From contig JASKKX010000008.1 of assembly GCA_030153935.1 (NCBI GenBank), forward strand, positions 1 to 41,855: a stretch of DNA of 41,855 nucleotides, in the 5' to 3' direction. Positions 17,219 to 25,361 of this stretch are shown here, piece after piece. Position 1 is the first letter of the stretch. Every line of letters begins with the position of its first letter. The DNA is from Verrucomicrobiota bacterium. Lineage in GTDB: Bacteria; Verrucomicrobiota; Kiritimatiellia; Kiritimatiellales; Tichowtungiaceae. The notes under the pieces were generated by a model. The model was not told where the DNA came from. It worked only from the letters and a program-made list of their open reading frames with translations, and did no database searches. Position numbers and translations under genes: made by a program.

Positions 17219-17731
17219 TTAATTTTCAAGCGCGTACAGCTTTAGAATCTCCTCCGCGCGTTTTTCCGGGCCGAGCAGGTCTCCGTTAATTTGGTGTGCA
17301 ACCGTGTTGTAAAGCGGTTTCCGTTTTTCCAGCAGCACACGGATCTGCGTTTTTTTATCACCGGAAAGCAGGGGACGTGTTGAGTCGTGTTCCAACCGTT
17401 GGAGAATAGTTTCCGGCGATGCGGTCAGGCAGACGACAAGGCCTGTTTTTTCGAAATCAGAAATATTTTCCGGATTCAGCACGATCCCGCCGCCGGTTGA
17501 AATGATAAGTCCGTCCCGCTGCGCAAGTTCCTGAACCAGTTTCCGTTCCATGGCGCGGAACGCGGGTTCGCCTTCCTGTGCGAAAATCTCCGGGATTGTC
17601 CGCTTCTGGCGTTCTTCAATCAGGGCGTCCATATCCACCAATGCCATTCCGGTACGTTCAGCCAGAATGCGGCCTGTCACGGTTTTTCCTGTGCCCATGA
17701 ATCCAACCAGAATAATGTTCCGCTTCGACAT
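17219..17731 (-). CDS. aroK: Shikimate kinase
   Basis: Phosphorylates shikimate at the 3-hydroxyl with ATP, in the chorismate pathway. It has 170 residues. The P-loop is GFMGTGKT (residues 9-16). The shikimate-binding elements are VDMDALIEERQ (the DxD motif), FRAMERKLV and ISTGGG. The lid/adenine region shows RPLL followed by the KRKPLY motif. A strong terminator lies just upstream on the same strand, so aroK must have its own promoter or rely on readthrough. Confidence 0.96.
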   Translation of the reverse strand: MSKRNIILVGFMGTGKTVTGRILAERTGMALVDMDALIEERQKRTIPEIFAQEGEPAFRAMERKLVQELAQRDGLIISTGGGIVLNPENISDFEKTGLVVCLTASPETILQRLEHDSTRPLLSGDKKTQIRVLLEKRKPLYNTVAHQINGDLLGPEKRAEEILKLYALEN

Positions 17732-17745
17732 TTACGATGTTCCTG

Positions 17746-17771
17746 AAAAAAAACGCCCCGAAGTCCGGGGC
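17746..17771 (-). terminator. Rho-independent terminator after the 60-residue basic protein gene
   Basis: On the minus strand, stem GCCCCG - loop GACTT - CGGGGC is followed by G and a run of eight T. It lies 33 bases past the stop of the small basic protein gene and 15 bases before the aroK start. Confidence 0.85.
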
Positions 17772-17803
17772 TTTATACAAACACAAAACCGCTGAACACG
17801 GTG

Positions 17804-17986
17804 TCAGGCGTTGTGTTTTTGCAATGCTTCGCGGATATCTTTATTGTTCATCATACGAAGGGTTTCTGCCGGTACACCGACTGCCGCCAGACGTTTTTTC
17901 TGTCGGGAGATACGGTAACGCTTAGGGCCCGCTTTTTTAATCGGGCGACGCAGCGTTTTTTTGCGCATTGCTCTGCGAATTCTCAT
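17804..17986 (-). CDS. 60-residue highly basic protein, unidentified
   Basis: Starts MRIRRAMRKKTLRRPIKKAG and continues PKRYRISRQKKRLAAVG; the C-terminal third is an ordinary amphipathic helix (ETLRMMNNKDIREALQKH). An excellent ribosome binding site (GGAGAAT) sits six bases before the ATG, and a strong terminator follows, so it is a genuine monocistronic gene. The first two thirds are about 45 percent Lys/Arg, as in small ribosomal or nucleoid proteins. It does not match bTHX, bL36, bL34 or the AURKAIP1/COX24 pattern as I know them. A ribosome- or RNA-associated role is an inference from composition only. Confidence 0.8.
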   Translation of the reverse strand: MRIRRAMRKKTLRRPIKKAGPKRYRISRQKKRLAAVGVPAETLRMMNNKDIREALQKHNA

Positions 17987-18075
17987 TTTTATTCTCCAAA
18001 AGCTTATTGTTTATAAAGTGAGCGGTGTAAGCTACACAGGCAAGGGGGGCGAATCAACCTAAAAAGGAGCTTTTC

Positions 18076-18501
18076 ATGGAACGCATAAAGCTTGAAATGC
18101 CGGCGGTCTATTCTTTTCAAACCGAACTGACTGTCCGCATTACCGACATCAACTATGGCGGACATCTTGGAAATGCCGACACGCTTGCCCTTATTCATGA
18201 GGCCCGTGTTCGGTTTCTCAAAACCTTTGGCTACAGTGAAACCGACATCGAGGGGTATGGAATCCTTATGCTTGATTCGGTTGTCATTTATAAAAAACAG
18301 GCCTTTGCGGGCGATGTTCTCCGGATAGAAGCAGCTGCCGGAGGGTTCAGCCGACTTGGCTGCGATATTTTCTATCGTCTTACTGACAAGCAGAGCGGTG
18401 CGGAAATCGCACTGGCCAAAACTGCCATATCACTTTTCGACTATCAGAGTCAAAAGCGCATTTCCCCACCGAAGGCGTTTATCAGGAAGCTGGGCGGCTG
18501 A
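18076..18501 (+). CDS. Acyl-CoA thioesterase, hotdog fold (4HBT-like)
   Basis: A 141-residue single hotdog domain. The region RITDINYGGHLGNADTLALI matches the 4HBT-type signature (.rw.DtD..GHlnna.yl.l.eear), with D30 in the position of the catalytic or substrate-orienting aspartate and HEARVRFL following. Typical substrates are acyl-CoAs or acyl-ACPs; which one is not clear. The start has AAAAAGGAGC about seven bases upstream. It is transcribed alone, divergently from the basic protein gene. Confidence 0.88.
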   Translation: MERIKLEMPAVYSFQTELTVRITDINYGGHLGNADTLALIHEARVRFLKTFGYSETDIEGYGILMLDSVVIYKKQAFAGDVLRIEAAAGGFSRLGCDIFYRLTDKQSGAEIALAKTAISLFDYQSQKRISPPKAFIRKLGG

Positions 18502-18702
18502 TCGGCTTTTTTGGAATCAAATGGCAGTCGGCATGATGAAACAGGCAATGAGTTTCTGACGCAAAGCCTTTTTCACCGGAGTAGAGGCTGAAAATATTCT
18601 GCTCACAGATTCCTAACTCTTAAACCCTTTGAGTTTGACCGGACCCGATTCGAATGCGAGAATCGAAAACTTAATTATCCGGAACCATGGAGTGTATGGG
18701 AT

Positions 18703-20598
18703 ATGAGTGATTGGATTGGCCATGAATGCGGTATCGCCGCCATTCGGCTTCTCAAGCCGTTTGAATATTACGTCGAAAAATACGGATCTCCGACGTTCCC
18801 GATCAACTGCCTCTATCTGCTGATGGAAAAGCAGCACAATCGCGGGCAGGACGGTGCGGGCGCGGCGGTCATTAAAATGGATGTTGAACCGGGCAAGCCG
18901 TTTATTTTCCGGTCGCGTTCGGCGGATAAAGACCCAATTGCACAGGTGCATCAGCATATGCTTGCCTCACTGGCGGAGTCCCGGCGCGAGAATCCGCAGT
19001 TTGCGGACGACCCGATCTGGTTGAAACGAAATGCCAAGTTTGCCGGGGAACTGCTTCTCGGTCATCTGCGCTACGGCACGCGGGGGCAGAGCGGCATCAG
19101 CTTCTGTCATCCATTCCTGCGGCAAAGCAACTGGCGCAGCCGCAATCTGGTGCTGGCGGGCAATTTTAATTTGACAAACAACGACCAGCTGTTCGAAACC
19201 CTCGTGGAACTCGGCCAGCATCCCCGCAACGAAACCGATACGGTGATGGTGCTGGAGAAGATCGGTCATTTTCTTGATGAAGAAAATGACCGTTTGTTTC
19301 GTGAGTTCCGCAAAGAAGGCCTGGAACGCCCGGCGATTTCCGAAAAAATCGCTGACAACCTCGATCTCACGACGATACTGCGCCGCGCGGTGCGCAACTT
19401 CGACGGCGGCTATACAATGGCGGGGATCATAGGGAACGGGGACCTGTTTGTCATACGCGATGCCTGCGGCATCCGCCCTGGATTTTTCTACCGCGACGAT
19501 GAATTTGTCGTGGTCGCCTCGGAACGGCCCGCCATTCAGACGGCGTTTAACATCCCGATTGATTCCGTCGAAGAAATCAAACCGGGCCACGCCCTGATTG
19601 TCCGCAAAAACGGAGAAATCCTGCACGAGCAGATCTCGGATGTGCAGACGGTGAAGCCGTGCTCCTTTGAGCGGATCTATTTTTCCCGCGGAACCGATCG
19701 TGATATCTATTCCGAACGCAAGCAGCTCGGTCGGCAGCTCACCGAACCGATCCTGAAGGCAGTGGATTACGATTTGGATAACACCGTATTCTCCTACATT
19801 CCCAACACAGCGGACGCCGCTTTTTACGGGCTGATGGAAGGTACGCGGGCTTATGTCGCCGCGCGCGCGGAGTATCATATCCTGCATGAGAAAGATCTTT
19901 CAGCGGAACGCATCGCCGAGCTGATCAACTATCAGCCGCGCATGGAAAAAATCATGACCAAGGATGCCAAGCTGCGCACCTTCATCACCGCCGATTCCGA
20001 CCGGCGCGATCTCGTCGCGCAAGTCTATGACACCACGTACGGCATCGTTAAAAAAACCGATACACTGGTGGTGCTCGATGACTCCATCGTGCGCGGCACC
20101 ACCCTGCGCGAAAGTATCCTGCGCATCCTCGACCGGCTCAGTCCCAAACGAATTATCATCGTTTCTTCCGCGCCGGAAATCCGCTATCCTGACTGCTACG
20201 GAATCGATATGTCCAAGCTCAAGGACTTCGTCGCTTTCCAGGCGGCCGTCGGACTAACGAAAGATCGAGGTCGGGAGGCTGTTTTCGCGCAGATTTATGA
20301 TGCCTGTAAAGCGAGTATGGATCTGCCGCGTGATCAGGTGAAAAACGAGGTCAAACTCCTATACAAGCCGTTTAAACCACACGAAGTTGAGGCGAAAATT
20401 GCTGAAATCCTGCGACCGCCCGATCTTAAAGCCGATTTTGAGGTAATCTACCAGAACATCGAAGGCCTTCACGCCGCCTGCCCGGCTCATCAGGGAGACT
20501 GGTATTTCACCGGCGACTATCCCACGCCCGGCGGCAACCGGGTCGTCAACCGCTCCTTCATCAACTTCATGGAAAACAGCGATGCACGCGCCTATTGA
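18703..20598 (+). CDS. purF: Amidophosphoribosyltransferase, long variant
   Basis: First step of de novo purine synthesis: PRPP plus glutamine to phosphoribosylamine. It has 631 residues, about 120 more than the Escherichia coli enzyme. The N-terminal Ntn glutaminase domain starts with an eight-residue leader and C9 (GHECGIAAI), followed by KQHNRGQDGAGA and the LGHLRYGT signature; the LAGNFNLTNN strand follows. The C-terminal phosphoribosyltransferase domain carries the PRPP loop VVLDDSIVRGTTLRES. Extra sequence lies around the linker (VFSYIPNTADAAFYGLMEGT) and in a C-terminal tail of about 80 residues. This long type is known from Bacteroidota-like lineages. Whether C9 becomes N-terminal by leader cleavage is expected from the family. 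Confidence 0.93.
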   Translation: MSDWIGHECGIAAIRLLKPFEYYVEKYGSPTFPINCLYLLMEKQHNRGQDGAGAAVIKMDVEPGKPFIFRSRSADKDPIAQVHQHMLASLAESRRENPQFADDPIWLKRNAKFAGELLLGHLRYGTRGQSGISFCHPFLRQSNWRSRNLVLAGNFNLTNNDQLFETLVELGQHPRNETDTVMVLEKIGHFLDEENDRLFREFRKEGLERPAISEKIADNLDLTTILRRAVRNFDGGYTMAGIIGNGDLFVIRDACGIRPGFFYRDDEFVVVASERPAIQTAFNIPIDSVEEIKPGHALIVRKNGEILHEQISDVQTVKPCSFERIYFSRGTDRDIYSERKQLGRQLTEPILKAVDYDLDNTVFSYIPNTADAAFYGLMEGTRAYVAARAEYHILHEKDLSAERIAELINYQPRMEKIMTKDAKLRTFITADSDRRDLVAQVYDTTYGIVKKTDTLVVLDDSIVRGTTLRESILRILDRLSPKRIIIVSSAPEIRYPDCYGIDMSKLKDFVAFQAAVGLTKDRGREAVFAQIYDACKASMDLPRDQVKNEVKLLYKPFKPHEVEAKIAEILRPPDLKADFEVIYQNIEGLHAACPAHQGDWYFTGDYPTPGGNRVVNRSFINFMENSDARAY

Positions 20599-20783
20599 AA
20601 AACAGGGAATCTCTCCGTCTGTAAACTGTTTTCCAATTACATCCTGAGACCTGAGAATTTGGACTCAGTCGTAAAACGTTGTTTTTCTGATATCCGGTTG
20701 AGCGATAAAAAGAACTATGGTAGCCTATGTGTTCTCAACGATCGAACTGACAGAGAGATTCTCAACGAACAGGAGACAGCAGA

Positions 20784-21302
20784 ATGAAGGTTGTGCGACC
20801 ATTTTTCTTTTCTCTGGGTGTGCTGGCGCTGGCAGCCATTCTGATTTTCGGTATTTCGTTGCTGTTGAAACCGAGCGGATCACCCTTGGCGCAGGGAGTC
20901 GGGGCGATCAGTCCGGAGATGATAGCACAGGCTCAGAAAGTGGTGGCCCGGATTAGCCGGCGGATGGCGTGGGTGATGGTGATTTTATCTGCCGTTCTGC
21001 AGCTGGGGGCCTGGGTGGCAGCGGCTGCGAAAATGAAGACGGTTAAAAAATCAGAGTACGGTGCAGAGAAAAAACTGCAGCTGCTGGAAGCTATCGATAT
21101 TTATTTTGACCTGCCGCTCTATTTCGGCCTGCTGGGTTCGGTGGGCAGTTTCATTGTGATTACCTTTTTTCCCAATGCCGGGCTGATGTTTGCGTATGCT
21201 TCAACCGCCATGGGAATTATCGTTTCCGTAATTTTGCGTCTGGGATATCATACCCCGTTTAAGCAGGAGCTGCTGAAAGCGTGTGACGCGGGTGTGAAAT
21301 AA
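20784..21302 (+). CDS. Small multi-pass membrane protein with MotA/TolQ/ExbB-like helices
   Basis: A 172-residue membrane protein: helix 1 about 7-28, helix 2 about 60-80, a basic cytoplasmic loop (KMKTVKKSEYGAEKK), then two closely spaced helices (about 110-130 and 135-155). The end part, PLYFGLLGSVGSFIVITFFP followed by STAMGIIVSVILRLGYHTPF, resembles the last two helices of proton-channel proteins of the MotA/TolQ/ExbB superfamily (GLLGTVxG ... TAxGI). This likeness is by eye and unproven; the protein is shorter than TolQ. It sits ten bases before the next gene, whose N-terminus looks like the partner (ExbD/MotB-like). AGGAGA precedes the start. Confidence 0.75.
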   Translation: MKVVRPFFFSLGVLALAAILIFGISLLLKPSGSPLAQGVGAISPEMIAQAQKVVARISRRMAWVMVILSAVLQLGAWVAAAAKMKTVKKSEYGAEKKLQLLEAIDIYFDLPLYFGLLGSVGSFIVITFFPNAGLMFAYASTAMGIIVSVILRLGYHTPFKQELLKACDAGVK

Positions 21303-21312
21303 GGAGATTTCC

Positions 21313-22839
21313 ATGCGTCGATCAATTCTGATTGTTATGCTCGATGTAATGGTCCTTTCTGTCCTGGCGCTGACTGTCGGGAAGCAGTCCGGCGGGTCCG
21401 GGGGCAGCCTGCCGATTCCGCTTTATCGCTGGTCGTCGATGATTGAGGAGGGTTTGCGGAAGGAGCAGAGTTTTAAGGATCAGATTAAGCGCCTGGAAGA
21501 GCAACTGGCTCAGGCCACTGAAGTTGCAAAAAAAGCACTGGAGCAGGCGGAGTCAGCTCAGAGTAATGTCGGTCGTGAACGTTCCGGAAATGAACAGTTG
21601 CAGGCGCGCCTGCGTGAGGCGGAACTGGCTGCAGAAAAAGCCCGTTCACAGATTGCTTTAACCGCCCGCGAAGCAGAACTGGCCGCACAAAGAGCAGCGG
21701 CGGCGGAGCAGAAATCCCGTGAAATGGCCCGCCGCGCAGCAGAGGCCCAGGCTGAAAAAGATGCCGCACTGGCCAGGGCGCAGGCTGCCGAAGCAGCGGC
21801 CAGAGTAGCTGCGGAACAGCGGGTTCAGGAAGTGGCCCGCCGCGAAGCCGCGGCCCAGGCTGAAAAAGAGGCCGCTCTGGCCAGGGCACAGGCTGCGGAA
21901 CAGCGGGCTCAGGAAGTGGCCCTGCGCGAAGCTGCGGCCCGGGCACAGGCCTCCGCCGTCCTAAAAGAACGTCAGCGACTGGCACTTCAAAATGAACAGA
22001 CGGCTGAAAAATTGACGCAATTGCGCGAAAAACTGGCGGCCCTTGAGGTTCAGAAAGAAAATGAGGCCAGGAAAGTTGCACAATTGGAAAAAGAGCGCAG
22101 ACAGGCTCTGGAGGCGAGTAAAAAATCAGTGTGGGTTCAGCGGGATGCGGCACTTCGCCGGTTAACGATTCATTATACGGAATATAACTCGTACAGCGAC
22201 CGGTCTTACACAACCAGCCGGGAGCTGGTCATGCCGATGGTAAAGGTTGGAAAAGCCGTTTTAATTCCGGCGGATTTCCGCAAACTGGGCCTGAACGCCT
22301 CCTTTTTCGGCGGCCTGTCTGACCGCGTTTCGGATGTAACCGGCGGGCTTTCTCCCCTGACCGGAACCGGAGATCAATTCCCGATTCGCACAATTATTGT
22401 TCCCGGGACGGAACCGCAGGTCTGTTTTGTCCAATTTGATGGTTCTGTGGAAGGCGCACTGGAGTCGATTTCCATGGCGGCATTGAAAGAGCAGCGGCTG
22501 AAAAGCGCGCTGCTTTTCAGCCCCGATGACGTAAACGCCTATGGGGAAGTCGAAATCAATCCGGTGTTTGGAAGCGACTATTTGAAAGTGCGCTCTTTAA
22601 CCGGGGACAAGCCGGCGGTCGGCGACTATCTCATGAGCGATAAAGGCGAATTTATCGGCGTTATGGTGACGAAAGAGGATTGCTATGTCACTCCGCAGGT
22701 TCTCAGCCGCACACCGCCGCCGGTGCAGATTCCGCTGACTTCGGCAAATCCGGACGAAACCTATTTCACCGACTTTATTCAAAAACTTCAGCAGGCCCGT
22801 GCGCTCGTCAAAGAGCATCTCGCCAAACGCTCGTTGTGA
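21313..22839 (+). CDS. Membrane-anchored coiled-coil protein with possible trypsin-like C-terminal domain
   Basis: A 508-residue protein. N-terminus MRRSILIVMLDVMVLSVLAL is one membrane helix with an aspartate near its start, as in ExbD/MotB-type proteins. Residues about 40-275 are an uninterrupted Ala/Glu/Gln/Arg coiled coil with internal duplications. Residues about 280-508 form a beta-rich domain; the stretch AVGDYLMSDKGEFIGVMV resembles the GDSGG.l....G.viGi region of trypsin-like proteases but lacks the serine, so it would be inactive. The stop of the upstream gene and this start are ten bases apart with AGGAGATTT between, so the two work together. Family is not recognised; the comparison to energy-coupling pairs is inference. 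Confidence 0.8.
   Translation: MRRSILIVMLDVMVLSVLALTVGKQSGGSGGSLPIPLYRWSSMIEEGLRKEQSFKDQIKRLEEQLAQATEVAKKALEQAESAQSNVGRERSGNEQLQARLREAELAAEKARSQIALTAREAELAAQRAAAAEQKSREMARRAAEAQAEKDAALARAQAAEAAARVAAEQRVQEVARREAAAQAEKEAALARAQAAEQRAQEVALREAAARAQASAVLKERQRLALQNEQTAEKLTQLREKLAALEVQKENEARKVAQLEKERRQALEASKKSVWVQRDAALRRLTIHYTEYNSYSDRSYTTSRELVMPMVKVGKAVLIPADFRKLGLNASFFGGLSDRVSDVTGGLSPLTGTGDQFPIRTIIVPGTEPQVCFVQFDGSVEGALESISMAALKEQRLKSALLFSPDDVNAYGEVEINPVFGSDYLKVRSLTGDKPAVGDYLMSDKGEFIGVMVTKEDCYVTPQVLSRTPPPVQIPLTSANPDETYFTDFIQKLQQARALVKEHLAKRSL
21721..21951 (+). repeat. Imperfect internal tandem repeat in the coiled-coil gene
   Basis: Two and a half copies of a unit beginning GAA[AG]TGGCCCGCCGCG and containing GCCCAGGCTGAAAAAGA and CTGGCCAGGGC: unit 1 at 21721-21828 (36 codons), unit 2 at 21829-21912 (28 codons), partial unit 3 from 21913. 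Unit 2 lacks an eight-codon segment of unit 1. The DNA similarity is higher than heptad constraints alone require, which points to recent duplication. Confidence 0.7.
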
Positions 22840-22905
22840 TGATTTTTAAATTCCTTGAATTTTGAATCGGTTACCGGGATTGTCGAATCAGGAATTACCG
22901 CGGGA

Positions 22906-22937
22906 AGAAGACGGCCCCGGTCGGTTCGACGTCTTCT
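22906..22937. other. Hairpin between convergent genes (possible terminator)
   Basis: Perfect 8-bp inverted repeat AGAAGACG / CGTCTTCT with a 16-base loop, in the 190-base space between the coiled-coil gene and the end of rnfE. Neither side carries a T-run, so a Rho-independent terminator is not proven. Nothing else is visible in this space. Confidence 0.3.
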
Positions 22938-23029
22938 GGCAGACTGCTGCCATCATTCGGCTCCGGCCAGCCAACAAACCGTTTTCCGGATATTCCGGAG
23001 CGCCGTTCAGTGTTTCGCGGCAACTAAAT

Positions 23030-23701
23030 TTACCTCTTCCCGAGATCGCAGAGATTGCACTGGCTGCAATCAAGGCCGGGCGGAGTCCAGTCGCGGCCGT
23101 CTTTTTTAGCTTTGCGCAGTTTATTCCAGTTAATGATGCCGAGCAGGATGCCGAGCAGAATGAACGCCCCGGGAGCCTGGTTCATAAGCATGAAACTGTA
23201 TTTCCAGCCTTCGATCAGTTTGATCTGGAAGAGTGATCCGGTAGCGAGCAGTTCGCGCAGTCCACCGATCAGGGTGAGCGACAGGGTGAAACCGAGTCCC
23301 ATGCCGAGGGCATCAATCAGCGAGGCGAGAATGCCGTTTTTGGAGGCGAAGGCTTCGGCGCGGCCGAGCACGATGCAGTTGACGACGATGAGCGGAATGA
23401 AAATTCCGAGCGCTTCATAGATCGCCGACGGAGCATAGGCCTGCATCAGCAGATCAACAACGGTGACGAAGGTGGCGATAACGACGATATAGCAGGGAAT
23501 GCGCACTTTTTTCGGCACGACGTTACGGATGAGTGAAATGACCACGTTGCTGCCGGCCAGTACAAACAGCGTTGCCAGTCCCATGCTGCATCCGTTGATG
23601 GCATTATTGGTGACGGCCAGCGTCGGGCACATGCCGAGCAGCAGGACAAACGTCGGGTTTTCTTTGAAAATCCCCTTTGAAAACTCCTTAAACAGATTCA
23701 T
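23030..23701 (-). CDS. rnfE: Rnf complex subunit RnfE
   Basis: Integral membrane subunit of the ion-translocating ferredoxin:NAD+ oxidoreductase, homologous to RnfA and NqrD. It has 223 residues with six hydrophobic segments. Signatures: FKENPTFVLLLGMCPTLAVT near the N-terminus and IFIPLIVVNCIVLGRAEAFA in the middle; these two stretches hold the cysteines that bind the intramembrane iron-sulphur centre shared with RnfA. The C-terminal tail is longer than in Escherichia coli and ends DCSQCNLCDLGKR, with three cysteines. The start overlaps the rnfG stop by one base. Last gene of the rnfABCDGE operon. Confidence 0.96.
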   Translation of the reverse strand: MNLFKEFSKGIFKENPTFVLLLGMCPTLAVTNNAINGCSMGLATLFVLAGSNVVISLIRNVVPKKVRIPCYIVVIATFVTVVDLLMQAYAPSAIYEALGIFIPLIVVNCIVLGRAEAFASKNGILASLIDALGMGLGFTLSLTLIGGLRELLATGSLFQIKLIEGWKYSFMLMNQAPGAFILLGILLGIINWNKLRKAKKDGRDWTPPGLDCSQCNLCDLGKR

Positions 23702-24348
23702 CAGTTTTTCTCCTTCAGAAGCGTTTCACGGTTCTGTGCAAAGGTTTCGGCGATGGTGAAGACGGCTCCGCAGACGGCGCGGCTGGTGATCGTGGCCCCG
23801 GTGACGGCATCGAGAGTTCCGCCGTCCTTTTTCACCGCCCACGGAGCCTGACCCGCTTCGGCTTTCATCCCGTTAAACTGGTCAAGGATGCGGTTGGGTG
23901 GCAGGCCGGTTTCTTTTTTACCGCTGATTAGACCGGAGAGGGTTTTTTCGCGTTTGCGCTCGGCAACGACCGTGCCGAGGCCGGGCGTTTCGGTCTGTTT
24001 GGTGACGAGGACTGTCGTCACGGTTCCGTCCGGCTTGAGTCCGGCCAGCACGGTGACGTCGCCGCCGTAGCCTTTATGGGAAACGGTTTCGCCGGCGAAG
24101 CCGATGATCTGTCCCTCTTTGCGGCCGACATAGAATTTAACCTCTCCGACAATAACGGTTTCTTCGGCGGGCTGATTGTCGAAGGCGGGCAGCACTTCGT
24201 TCAGGGCGGCGTTGGTTTTCTGCTGCATGGCGGCGGCAATCGGCTCTTCAGTAATCAGGTAGACCCAGGCCAGCAGGACGGCTGCGACGCAGGAAATAAT
24301 GCCCAGGCTCAGCACCAGCGGAGTAATTTTGACGTTCCCGTTGCTCAT
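23701..24348 (-). CDS. rnfG: Rnf complex subunit RnfG (flavoprotein)
   Basis: Subunit that carries covalently bound FMN and passes electrons through the Rnf complex. It has 215 residues: one membrane helix (about 8-32), then a periplasmic FMN-binding domain. The flavinylation motif is TGAT at 183-186 (LDAVTGATITSRAVC), so T186 should carry FMN attached by an ApbE transferase, which is not in the window. Also visible are GYGGDVTVLAGL and the ETPGLG motif of the FMN-binding domain. Overlaps rnfD by four bases at its start and rnfE by one base at its end. Confidence 0.96.
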   Translation of the reverse strand: MSNGNVKITPLVLSLGIISCVAAVLLAWVYLITEEPIAAAMQQKTNAALNEVLPAFDNQPAEETVIVGEVKFYVGRKEGQIIGFAGETVSHKGYGGDVTVLAGLKPDGTVTTVLVTKQTETPGLGTVVAERKREKTLSGLISGKKETGLPPNRILDQFNGMKAEAGQAPWAVKKDGGTLDAVTGATITSRAVCGAVFTIAETFAQNRETLLKEKN

Positions 24349-25352
24349 TGAGCGGCCTCCTTTTTGATGCGGATGTAGCCGAAGGGTTTTCCGATGGTAT
24401 AGCGGTCAATAAGCGGGGTGAGTGCATTCATAAAAAGAATGGAGAAGCTGACGCCTTCGGGGTAGCCGCCCCAGATGCGAATGACACTGGTGATCAGCCC
24501 GCAGCCGACGCCGAAGATCAGCGCGCCATTGACGGTCATCGGTGAGGTGACCATATCGGTCGCCATGAAGAAGGCCCCGATCATCAGGCCGCCCGCAAAA
24601 ACGTGGTAGATTGCCGGCGGGGTCAGCGCGGGATTAACGTGATGAACCAGGCCGGAAATTAATGCCACGGTGGCGATGAAGGCCGCAGGCACCTGCCATT
24701 TGATTCGTTTGCGGACGATGAGAAATGCACCGCCGATCAGCAGGGCGAGCGCCGAGGTTTCGCCGAGACATCCGCCGACATTGCCGATGAACAGGTCTTT
24801 CAGTGTGGCAACCGCCGCGCCGGATGCTCCCAGAGGCGTCGCGCCGGTCATTGCGTCGAGGGCCGTCCATGCGCCGGGTTGCGGCGCAACCCACGAGGTC
24901 ATAAGCTGTGGGAAGCCGATCAGCAGGGCGACGCGTGCGACGAGCGCAGGATTAAATGGATTATAGCCGAGACCGCCGAAGATCTGTTTGCCGAGGCCGA
25001 TGGCCAGCAGCGAACCGAGGATGCAGATCCACCACGGCGCGCCGGCAGAGAGATTCATCGCCAGCAGCAGGCCGGTGACGACCGCGCTGCCGTCTTTCCA
25101 GCTGGAAGGCCGCTTTGCGCATTTGTTCCAGATTTCTTCAACGGCGATGCAGCCGAGAGTGCAGAGCGCCATAACACGCAAGGCGTGGAGCCCGAAGAAC
25201 CAGACGGCGGCAAGTGCAGCCGGAAGCAGGGCAATGAGCACCTCTGCCATGACTTTGGAGATGGAGTCGTTTCCGCGGATATGCGGTGAGTTGCTGACGA
25301 CCAGCCGGGTGGCATCGGGCAGTTGAACAGCTTTGGGTTCGGTATCTGACAT
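24345..25352 (-). CDS. rnfD: Rnf complex subunit RnfD
   Basis: Membrane subunit homologous to NqrB; 335 residues with about nine membrane helices. The second covalent FMN site is TGAT at 169-172 (LDAMTGATPLG), so T172 is the expected attachment residue. The N-terminal region SNSPHIRGNDSISKVM and the helix region GGLGYNPFNPALVARVALL are family hallmarks. It follows rnfC by nine bases and overlaps rnfG by four. Together with RnfA, E and G it forms the membrane part that moves Na+ or H+; the ion cannot be told with confidence from sequence alone. Confidence 0.96.
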   Translation of the reverse strand: MSDTEPKAVQLPDATRLVVSNSPHIRGNDSISKVMAEVLIALLPAALAAVWFFGLHALRVMALCTLGCIAVEEIWNKCAKRPSSWKDGSAVVTGLLLAMNLSAGAPWWICILGSLLAIGLGKQIFGGLGYNPFNPALVARVALLIGFPQLMTSWVAPQPGAWTALDAMTGATPLGASGAAVATLKDLFIGNVGGCLGETSALALLIGGAFLIVRKRIKWQVPAAFIATVALISGLVHHVNPALTPPAIYHVFAGGLMIGAFFMATDMVTSPMTVNGALIFGVGCGLITSVIRIWGGYPEGVSFSILFMNALTPLIDRYTIGKPFGYIRIKKEAAQ

Positions 25353-25361
25353 AAGGTTTCT

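Noticed and set aside
18502-18702. Possible purine riboswitch or PurR-type operator before purF
   Set aside because: No conserved purine aptamer core and no clear palindrome; only an ordinary leader is seen.
20600-20783. Sigma-54 promoter for the coiled-coil operon
   Set aside because: No GG-N10-GC arrangement with the TGGCAC/TTGC flanks; a weak TTGAGC-N17-TAGCCT pair is too poor to list.
21485-22213. 242-codon minus-strand frame rich in Pro, Leu and Arg
   Set aside because: Antisense of the Ala/Glu/Arg coiled coil: GCG/GCC codons read backwards give Arg, Gly and Pro. The repeats it shows are those of the plus-strand gene.
22840-23029. Rho-independent terminator for the rnf operon
   Set aside because: The 8-bp hairpin at 22906-22937 has a long loop and no T-run on either strand; kept only as a low-confidence hairpin.
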